From contig JAJKFL010000014.1 of assembly GCA_021186555.1 (NCBI GenBank), positions 19,977,533 to 20,041,532 of the forward strand: DNA of 64,000 nt, read 5' to 3'. Below, one piece after another: positions 41,301-52,700 of the stretch (positions are counted from its first letter, which is position 1; each line of letters opens with the position of its first letter). The DNA is from Reticulitermes speratus (taxonomy: Eukaryota > Arthropoda > Insecta > Blattodea > Rhinotermitidae). The position numbers were made by a program, and so were the translations under genes. The notes beneath the pieces are model-generated. The model was not told where the DNA came from. It saw only the letters and a list, made by a program, of their open reading frames with translations, and searched no databases.

Positions 41301-44300
41301 TGTGGGTTGTTTTTTTTTTTAATGTGCGTGTGTTTTGTTTGTATTGTGTGTGGGTGTTTTTGTAAGGTGTGGATGTTTTTGTTAAGGAGTGGATGTTTTT
41401 GTTAAGGTGTGGATGTTTTTGTAATGTGTGAATGGTGTTCTAATGTGTGTACTTGTATTTACTGTATGTATTGTTTTGTAATTGTGTATAGTTTGTTTTG
41501 TATTGTTACTTTTATGTATATTATATTTCCATTTGTATTGTGTGTACTAGTGTAAGGACTACTGCCACCGGGTGAAAACCCAATTGCAGTAAATAATAAT
41601 AAAAATTCAACTTTGTGTCCTGTTTCCCAACCACACCATTTCCCTACAACTGTATGTTTGATACACAAAAGAATGTAGCTCTAACTTTAAAAAAAAACAA
41701 ACATTTCTTGTTACAATTTGATTTAACAAACCAAGCCTAAACTTTTGGTACAAAACTCAATGCAAATATAAATACACATACTAACTAACTAACTAACTCC
41801 ATGGAGCAGAGTCCTTCTTGAGAAGCTAACAGGTCCTCAGCTAGTCAAGAAATTCCCCGCGTTTTATGGAACCCGAAGGATCATTATCACACTCACAAGA
41901 GCCCGCCACCTGTCCCTATCCTGGGCCATATCAATCCAGTCCATGCCCCCCCATTCCACTTGTTGAAGATCCATTTTAATATTATCCTCCCATCTATGCC
42001 TGGGTCTTCCAAGTGGTCTCCTTCCCTCAGGTCTCCCCACCAAAATCCTGTATGCACCTCTCCCCTCATCCATACGTGCTACATGCCCCGCCCACCTCAT
42101 TCTTCTTGATTTGATCACACGAATAATAGTTGGTGATGAGTACAGATCATTAAGTTCCTCATTATGTAGTCTTCTCCACTCCCCTGTTACCTCGTCCCTC
42201 TTAGGCCCAAATATCCTCCTCAGCACCCTATTCTTGAACACCCTCAGCCTATGTTCTTCCCTCAGTGTGAGAGACCAAGTCTCACACCCATACAAAACAA
42301 AAGGCAAAATTATACTTCTGTATATCTTAATCTTTGTATTTTTGGATAGCAAACTGGAAGACAGAATATCCTGCACCGAATGATAACAAGCATTCCCCGA
42401 CTTCAATCTGCCCTTAATTTCTTCCTGAATGGAATTTCGATTTGTTAGGGTTGTTCCCAAATATTTGAACTGTTCCACCCTTTCAAAGGATTTATTATCT
42501 ACCTTTATGTTGTGATTTTGTCCTGCATTCTGATTGCGAGACATGACCATGTACTTAGTTTTCTCAGCATTTACTTCTAGACCAATCTCCTTACTAGCGA
42601 CTACCAAAGCTTCTGTGTTTTTCTTTATAGCATGTACACTTCCACCCAATATATTAATATCATCAGCATAAACTAGAAGCTGAACACATACACATACAGA
42701 GGATCTAATTCATTGGGCCTGGTTTCTGCAAATTGTTGTGGCATGCTCGACAAATGCAGTGCTCCACTAAGAAACTTGTCATCAACACCCTACAAAAACC
42801 AGGGTGCTCTTAAACTATACATCCATGTAATGCATAAACCATGTTTCATATGTAGTCAACGAAGATCTGCAAAGTTTGAGATTTTGTCTAACAAGATGCA
42901 TGTCCCTTCAGACAGTTTTTGTACCTACAACACAATAAATTAATGTACTTACAGAATCTTGTAAAAAACTGAGGACTCCATCCATAATTTGGGGCAACAC
43001 TGCTTCCATTTGCTTGTGACAACCTTCACCCACACATGACAAAGCCATCAAAGCTGCATACCTGTAATGACAGTAATGATCAGTCTGTTCATAAAACAGC
43101 CCACTGAAATGGTGAAATTGAGGACAAGAAATTATGTTCTTATTGTGAAACAACCTAGTTCTAACAGGTCCAGTGGCACCCTCACAGTGGAGGTGGAAAG
43201 AGATACCACACAAAACAGATAAGGAATTTTAAGAGCAGGACACAAACTAAAACAGTATAACATATATAATCTTATATCGGATGACTGGACATACAATGAC
43301 AAAAAGTTTACATGCTGACACAAAATACCCTACAGAAATATATGGTAAAACACTTGAGAATGGCACCTGAAAACACTCATAACTTCCAGTGTGACAGACA
43401 TGATCAACATAAACCTAAACCTCAACTATAGACAGGCAAATCCTCAACTCCGCTGTCTCTGAAGAACAGGCAGATCCTCCGATTAAACTGTCAATATGAT
43501 AGGATAACCTCCAAACACCAACCAAGTGGCTTACTTAGGTTCAAGACTCTAAAAGGAGTATGTATTATTGCCTGGCTTCTGTCAGAAAGTAACACAAACA
43601 ATCTCATATGTTCAGACCTGTATCTCCAGTCAGGGTGAGAAAGCATGCCTGGGATGTTCTGTCCCACATGTGGCATCATGGTCTTACCACCAAGACCACA
43701 CGACAACCGATCCAATGCTGACTCAGCAAAGGCCATATTGCTGTAAAAAAATTATTTCATGATATGGTTATTCCATAAATATAATTTGGTAATGAAAGAA
43801 TAAAAACACTGATTTTAACTGAACTTCTATCAGTATCTTCACGTTTTATGTAACCAACTCTAATGGCCCAGAATCAGTCTTGAGAAGCCACAGTCAATCA
43901 GCTGAATAGAAATACCCAAAATTTTGTGGACCTGTGGCATACAGCACTAATAAGCACACTCAGTACTGATGCCCGATGGCAAGCCATTTAGCCAGTTGCC
44001 ACAGAGACTGGGTTTCGCTTCTCTCAACAATCAGGCAATTTTCATGCACAAGTGGACTCAATATACCCTTATTTAGTTGGGCACTGTTCATTGTCTGAAG
44101 AATCCCTAATACACACCACGTTTCATCTTCATGTTCCAGGTTGTACTTACTACTCACACAACTACAAATGTCACAAAGTATAAATTCTGCCAGTAATATG
44201 ACAATGGCACTGCACATTTTTTAACAGCCACACTGTAGACCAAATATGTCCAGTGCCTAATCTGGTTAATATGAAATCACGTATTTCCCTATGCCATGGA

Positions 44301-44940
44301 CCTCCACAATACTTTGCTTATAGACATCATCTAGTTTCATTAACCCTTTACAAAACAGTGCCCCTTTAGGCACACCATACTTAATGAACAAAAGACCAGG
44401 GTGCCCACAGCAACTTCTGACATATATGGTCAACAAAGTTAAAATACAATTGAGTGAGCTAAATCAAGGAAGTTTGGTGGGCAGATGGATAGTCCACAAG
44501 CATTTACCAACTGTGTGCAAACATGCAGGATGGACGTTTTGTAACATGTGTAACTGAATCAACACCACATCATCCTGTGGCCAGTAGGTCAAGATTATGA
44601 TTCATGTTCTCATTACTTACTCACCCGCTTTCACTTGATCATCCTAACTCTGAAGCTCCTCATTAAATCACTTTCTCCTCCCTCAGTTTCATCAGCTCTT
44701 ATTTCATGAATGTAATTCTCATTTTGTACGATTGTTCCTGAACATTTTGCGTTCTGCTGATGAGAAATGCACACACACACAGTCACGTGCAAATCCCAAG
44801 TACCAGGTTGTCTGGAGGACTACATTTTGTACTGTGACACCTCATATTTGTGGATCCTGAGAACTGACCTTGCTTCATGTCACCCACCTGACACCTAGAA
44901 TTTTGAGATGGGTCCTAGATTTTGGGAAAATCTGTGTACC

Positions 44941-44974
<34 letters not shown>

Positions 44975-47900
44975 TGCGCGCATGCACAGGCAGGCAGGAT
45001 CACACAGAAAGAGACAGACAGACAGACACACACACACACATTTCATTTACTTCAAGCCCAACATTCTGAGTAGAATCTAACATGGTTTCTGGACAAATAA
45101 TTAGGTGTGATCTGCATCATATGAAATTTGTCATTACCTGTCATCATCATCATCCACGATTTCATCAGACACAGACCAATCAGAATCATCTTCTATTTCA
45201 GTCATCATCTTAAGTACCTGGAGTACCAATGAAGGAATGTATTTGGCTCCAACTTTGCGTAGCATGGCTGGTGCTGTTTCTGCCAATGTTACCATCACCT
45301 CCAATGCTAGGTGTTTCCAAGGATTTGGCATATCTTCATTTGAGAGTACCTGATTTACACAATTTTGCATCATCACACAACTGCAAGTTAAGAAACTTTA
45401 CAACAAAAATTACCAATAACAATAAAAATGAAAAACTTATTTAACATTATAAGACAGGACCCAAAAATTCAGGTATATAATACACCTAGGAATCCACAAA
45501 TACTGCGAGCATTTAGTCACCACTTACCAGAACCCAAAGCTAGAATTGTACTTGTCATTACCATCACTATCTTACCTGTGGCAAGTGAGCAGATGTATTT
45601 GTGGACCGCTGAGTACACCCACAACCAAACACACTCCTGTAACTACTTTCCGAACATCAGTGTTGCACCAATTAAACCAACGTCTGGGTTTAATTCACAA
45701 TTTCACTTGTTAAGTGATCTTAGAATAATGGCCTCAAGAGAACTGCTACAAGGCTTGAAGTTCAGGTAGTACTGATAAATTCAAGTTTAAGATGGGAGAG
45801 AAGAACGTGAACAATTTGTGCTACATGTGAACTGTGTACATTATCATGTCTATTTACACTGTGAAAAGACTTCTATTCGTAACACATGATAATACCGGTA
45901 CTGTGCTTTTAAGAAGTATTGTTCACTGCAAGTAGTAAAATTTTTCAACTTCTCTAATAACATACTGCAAATTTAAAATACCACAGTGCAATACATGAGG
46001 ACTAGCATTTTAACCTAAAAAAAAACCACCAAGCCAATAATTTCATCAAGATATAACCAATACAAGACATGTCACATCCTTATGTCCTGTGGGTATCATA
46101 AAAAACTTTCAACATTCTGGCTTAAACATTAAGAGAAGTAGTGTTTCAAGACAAGTGGGATGCATTTAAGGAAAACTTATGCTGTTTTACATTACCTACA
46201 AACCTAGGCACAGCAGAAACAGCAATGATTACCAAGGTCACCAATTCTTAAAACAGAATAAAACAAATATTATAGCAAAAAGTCAATGCAGTCCTACAAG
46301 TCATAATGCCCTATTCAACTTACTTTCATGCAGAGGTCAAGAATGTGATCTAGCTGTGGTCTGAGGAACTTGGGGGCAGATTCACAGGTATCAATCAAAC
46401 ACTTCAGTAGTGTGTCATCCTCTTCATTTTCAATGCTCTCAGCTATTACCTTAAAACATACCACCCATGTACCATTTAAGGTATCTTTAAAAGAGACACT
46501 TCATAAGCCTAGGTTGTGACTTACATCTGACACATGCAAACAAAATTCTCATTACAAAGTACATAACCTGTAAACCTTACGCTTAATTACACATTAATCT
46601 GCTCTGTTGGCACAAATTCTCGATACAATTACAGTTCATAACTCCACCTAGTGCCAAGGTTAAGAATAAGAGGAGCCAACCTATACTCCTCCTATATCTC
46701 TTCATGGCATTCACAGGAAAATCTTTATCTTTATGCTGGTATTATTTCTGACACTATTAAACACAATGAGGACTTATCAAAATACATCAACTACTGATCA
46801 AATACTATTCTATTCCACAAGGCAGGCAATGTATGTATACACGTAACATTTAGGTGCATTTGTGTAACCACTGTTGCTGTGGAAAAGCAATAAGTATATT
46901 CTAAGTGTGTGTCCGTATCCTTAGTAATCCAGCATGCAATGTGCATGCGCTGTATCATATTGTCATCTGCGTCCTCTCTGGCTCTATGATCTTTTCCATC
47001 ACCTCATAAAGGGCACACTTTTCACAAAATGTTTATTCAACATAAAATATGTGTTCTGATTGTCTATACAACTTCTGTCTAAAAGATTTCTCCTTCTAAG
47101 AACTGAGCGATATATCATAAATGGACACACATCTTAATGTCAAGTACCTGTTATTTGTGTGATTTTAATCAAACTTGAATTTTCTCACTTTTCACAGTTT
47201 TACAAATGTGCCTGAAAACTAAGAGAAAAAAAATGGGACTGCAATGTATTATAACATTTACTATTCCAAAGAAAATTTGTAATATTCCAATACAAATTTT
47301 ATGTTGTATGGACCGTGCACTTTATCGTGAGTTTAAGCCAAAACCAACAAATGCACAAGGCTATTAACAAGCATAAGATGTATTTACAGCCCCTACATAT
47401 GTTTTGGCAAATAAATTGCCATCTTCAGGGAGTATTTACCAAAGAACTACAAGTACTTATTGCATACAAATACACAATAGTTGGTTATACAGTAGAAGTA
47501 TTTACGCAGCTCACAATGTTAAAATATATAGATGCATGAAATTATAAAATTAAGAATAATACATTATGCCTCAAGTAGTGAATATAAATAAATATGCCAT
47601 ATAAACTCAGCGTACAGAATATATACCAATAGTTTTTACATGAATCGATACTGGTATTAAAACTTATGATTTTTAAAAAATTGGTTGTTGGCCATGTATA
47701 CAAGCGTGTGGTTGATCTATTGTTGATCCCGTCCTGGAAGATATAATGTAAATAAGAAAATTTGGGAATATGTGATGAGTAATCTAAGTAGTAAAACCAT
47801 ATTGTAGTAACTGACGTACCTGTAGTGTTGTGTATCACGTGTGCGATAAGGTATAGTGTACTGATTGGTTGTGGTGATGTGATAGGGGAGTAAAGAAGAC

Positions 47901-49652
47901 AGTGGAAGCATGTTAGGTTTAGTTGAAGAGGAAAGCAAATAAGGGAGTAATTTCTCCTTTATATAAAGAACAAATGCAGCTAGTGTCACACAAATATGAA
48001 CGTTAAAATCTGTGTAAATGGTATGAACTACAGATCCAAAGAATATTATCTTTTTGTATGAAGTACTTTTGATAGTTTACTTCATACACATTCACCACTA
48101 GAAGGCTGGTTATAAATCACAGTGATTTAAAATACCTGCACGATACTGGGTAGTAAGTCAGAAAAATGTTTCTGAATTGGAGCTTCCTTCTCATGCAGCA
48201 GTATAAATGCTGTCACTGCACGAACAGCTTGGAACCGAACCTGGAACAAGTTTAAACTCTGCTGTTAAGCTTGCAGAACACAAAATTTTAGCATTAACCT
48301 GTAATGAAGGTCTCAAATCTTCTGCAGCTGCTCTTCAGTAAGTTACTGATGATAGTATGGAGTTTTTTACTTTCCAGTAGTACTATCAATACTCACTTCA
48401 TAGCCTGCAGCTTCCATGAGAGACTGCTGCATCATCTGCTTAATAAGGTCCAAGTAGTGAGACTGCTGGTTTCCAAACACACCAGGAACAGACCTACGAA
48501 ATGTAAAAATATATCTGTCTCTTTACACCTTCAAATTTAAATTAAAGCAGCATAAAGTACCGGTAGTTCTCGTTTTACACAATTTTGTTTTGCATGATTT
48601 CGCTTTAATGTGGCTTGAAAATTTACACCACTTTTTGAATTTATGCAATAATTTTCAGTTTAACGCAATTTGGCATAGACTATCCGTGCTCGTGCTTATC
48701 AAATTTACACGATAATTTTCGGTTTAACACAATTTGGCATAGACGATCCATGGTCATGTTTATCTTCTGTAGGAGGCTAGCAGGAAGCAATGTCACTGTC
48801 ACACCATCAGTAACATGTACGGATTGATTATGTTGGTGATATCAAAACATGGCTCATTTAGTTTCCTCTTCAAGAGCATTGGCTTTTCTTACCAATATGA
48901 GTGAGAAACGTAAATCTGCACCACCTAGTGCAATCCAAGTGAAAAACTGGTGAAAGACAATTAGTATTGAAGAGAAATTACACGTAATAAGCCGACTTGA
49001 AAAAGGTGAACGAATAGTTGATATACGCTGTAATGTTAGACTCGCTCACAGCAGCGCACATAAAATTTGTGATAATGCTGATGTAATTAAAGAAAGTGCT
49101 AAGTCAGGAACCTATCGGAATGAACCGTACCAAAAAACTACAGATGTGAGTCTCTTACATTTTTATTGCATTTGAAATAAATAAATATATTGAATAGAAA
49201 TGTACATATACTGTATATACAGTACATATACACTCTACAGGTCCGTATGTCCACTGGTGGTATAGTCATACACTATATAGTATGAGGCTGTCAGTCCCCT
49301 AACCACCAGGAAATACATTTTTTAAATGGGAATTATGTTTTTGATTTGCGCGACTTTTTCAGGAACATAACCCTGGCGTAAATCACAACTACCTGTATTA
49401 GTAAAACAAATCTAATCACAAACTTCTGTGACAACTTCTGGGATGATACACTTTTCTACAGAAACTGTGCAACAATTCATACATGGCACATCTTTCAATG
49501 TATACAAGGTACCACATGGAGTATACTAATTCCCATATGAATGTACAAATTTACCTCACACACACACACACACACACATACACACACCTCAGTGTTATTT
49601 ATATACATTTCATATGAGAATCAAAATATTTTTTAAATAGCACTGATTTCTT

Positions 49653-49703
<51 letters not shown>

Positions 49704-52700
49704 AACTGTGCCTTACTACTTTCTGTAAAGCATACAAACATAAATAACTTACGTGAACATGCGCAATGCACTTTCCTTCAGAACAGGGTTTGGTGCATTT
49801 GCACACTGGAAAAGAAACTGAAGGAATTCAGGCCACTGGTTATTTCCATCTTCATCAATTAGGTTACGGGCCACCTCAGCTGCCACTTCACATACTTTAC
49901 TGCGTACTGAGCCTGACTCTTCTTTCTGTACTGCAAGCAGCACTTGCTCCTTTAGTTGTTGTTGTCCCTCTGGTGACAGCTGCAAAATAACAGGGGGTAA
50001 GTATACATTGAAAAAGCACTTGACAAAACCCTGCTACAAAGTGGCATATTTGCTACTAAGCAAAGACTTTATAGACACAGTACAACTACACTTTATTTTT
50101 AGGTGAAAGGTAAATTCAGTTCATACCAGTACCGACATCAACTCCATGTTTGTATGACATATATAAAGAAAAAATCAACATTTCTTGTAGTAAGTTTGTC
50201 AAAATATTCCTTGCCATTTATGGAACCAAAAGATTCTCTCTTATACAGTAAAGACCCCATACTCACAGTCCACAGACAAATCCAGTCCACATCCTTAAGA
50301 ATTCATGGTAAGACTTTACCCCCCCCCCCCCCCCCCCCCGCATCCCCCAAGTGGTTTCTTCTCTTCAGATTTTCTGACCAAAATACTGTACTTGTTGTTA
50401 ACATGGTCTCCAAAATAAATGCTCCTCAATTAAACCAGACAATGTTTGGCATGGTATTATTCATCAGGAAATCAATGTGATGACCTACAAATATGTCAAC
50501 ATTACATTTTAACACAAAGGGAAGCCTTCAGCACTTTAAACAGGCTACTCCTTAACAAATTAAAACAAACAGTACAACAATTCACAGTGAAAACATGGAT
50601 ACGAGTTACTTACGAAAAAGCCTCAACAAAATTGCTCAAAAAGGTAAATACAAGCAACAAAAAACACCTAAAAATTATATTTAATGCATGCTACATAAGT
50701 TTGTTCTGCAACATACATCATCTGGTTAACACTCATCAAGGTCAGTTATTTCTGATATGCAGCATTCACTGGCTAAAATAGTTCAGACACTCTACACTAC
50801 CATGTCTCAACCATACTCAATGGAATTATCATGATTTTCAAAACTCTACAAAATTAATAGAAAATTAACCTTCAAATGACCAATGTTCGCATACGCGAAC
50901 ACACGTACAAATAACCACCCCTAGAAATTCATTTTATATATTTAGGCAGCAAGAACATTTACTGTATTTTAAGACATGCTGCATAATCTCTGTTTTATTT
51001 TCCACAAAATGACATTTATGTCATAAGTTTATCTTTTTCTGTTCAAAAAATACTCACATTTTTCATAAACCATGCACTAAAATTTAAATATCAACCCAGT
51101 CGTTTATAGGTTAATTATACGCTTTTGCGAACAGTATCTTGTGTTACTTGCAGAAATGTTCAAATGCTTGTCACAATAAAAAATTTTCCCAAGCCAAACC
51201 TATCATCACTGAACTGGAAATCTGTCACTTCAGTGATTCAACCTTTAAATGACTAGGTTCATATTTAGATTTTAGCACATGGTTTATGAAAACCATATTA
51301 TTTGGAGAGAAAGAAGATTAAATTTTGAACTAAATGGCATTCTGTGGAGTATAAAACAGAGTTTATGCAGCATGTCTTAAAAATGCAGTAAATTTCCTTG
51401 CTGCCTAAATATATAAAATGAATTATTACCAGTGTTTTTTTTTACATGCATTCAGCTATGCGAACGCAAATCATTTAAAGGTTAAAGTTGTATTTGATCT
51501 AAGCCCTTTCTGTTAAGCATCACTATAATAACTAGTACTTCTTGAAAAGTTGGTAATTACTGAGCCAGCTTAGAAATCCTGCGTTTACAGAACCTAAGCT
51601 TCATTATGATATTCACGCGAATAGGTATTTTAACCTTTTAAAATACCAAAATTCTACATTCTGCCGACAGTGTATTTATATGTTTTGTATGCTTCTCAGA
51701 ACAAACTGTGAATTTTGCCATACACAGCATTCAATGATTGGTTTTCATAACTGAAATGGCAAGTGTTTACTGCACAGTTCAAACTGGGTCTTTAAATAAA
51801 ACAGATTATGTTTTGTCCTTAAAGGGTTAATTGTATCCTTCCTTCTATACTTAAACCTCCCAACTGGTTTCTCCCAGTGGTTTTCTGACCAACAAAACTA
51901 TGTATGAAGACATCATTTCTCCATGCATTTCTCCTAATAATGTGACCATTCTTAAAGTAATCACTCAAACAATATTAGGCAAGGAGCAGAGATAATGAAG
52001 CTCCTCATTATGTAACTTACGTTCTCCATTACTTAATGCTTCCTAGTTCCTCATTCTGGCAATATGTACATGTTATCCCATGAACCTGGTTATTTTAGGA
52101 GGACAAGAATTGGTATACCACTGCAATCAGGTACAAGTGTGCTAAGTAAACCTTGGCACATATTCTCTCAAGTGCTGGCTTACTCATTATTGTAAAACTT
52201 GGCAATGATTTCAGATATACACTAAGCACAAAGCTGAGAACATGAAAAATTACCCACATCATTATTACACTAACAGGCTTTAGTAGTTAACACTTAGTAT
52301 AAAAGAAAAACAACTGAAATGCTGTTTAAAAAATATTCTTGCAAAAATTTGTATGTCAACCCATTGCACTAAGTTAAAGAAAGAGACAGGACCAACCTTT
52401 GTATCTTAGAAAAATATCACTGTCAACACAACCACCATTAAAACACAAATGCACTTTCAAACACCAAAGGAGGTCCTGTTCTAACACCCAAAACAAATTA
52501 AATACCTATAGGAAACCACACTCTAAAGAAAAACAATGCTGTAATAGAACTGTCATGCCAAACAAACAGCATCAGCAACACCATTCACTTACCACGATTT
52601 CCAAACATCCACTTTCCAGTGATGGCATACTGAATACATACATACATAAATTCACAGTACATCTGCACCTCTTCCGTAACTTTATACACACACAAATATA

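Larger units (their letters stand above)
40441..41606 (+). mobile_element. CR1/L2-like LINE 3' fragment
   Basis: 40477-40959 encodes the RT C-terminal tail: [40 protein letters not shown] and [20 protein letters not shown], ending [10 protein letters not shown] before TAG. This tail is common in polyneopteran genomes. A 640-bp 3' UTR follows, with a 45-bp tandem pair, a GGATGTTTTTGTTAAGG minisatellite and an aataataataaaaa end. 5' truncated; antisense to IPO5 in intron 9. Confidence 0.82.

Noticed and set aside
44340..44380. Full piggyBac-like element starting ttaaccctttacaaaacag
   Set aside because: Only one end was seen; no matching right end could be placed.
45350..45380. IPO5 exon 7 starting at 45380
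   Set aside because: It would put the reading frame out by one and reach TGA almost at once. The 45349 start restores the conserved VLSNEDMP...LALEVMVTL reading.
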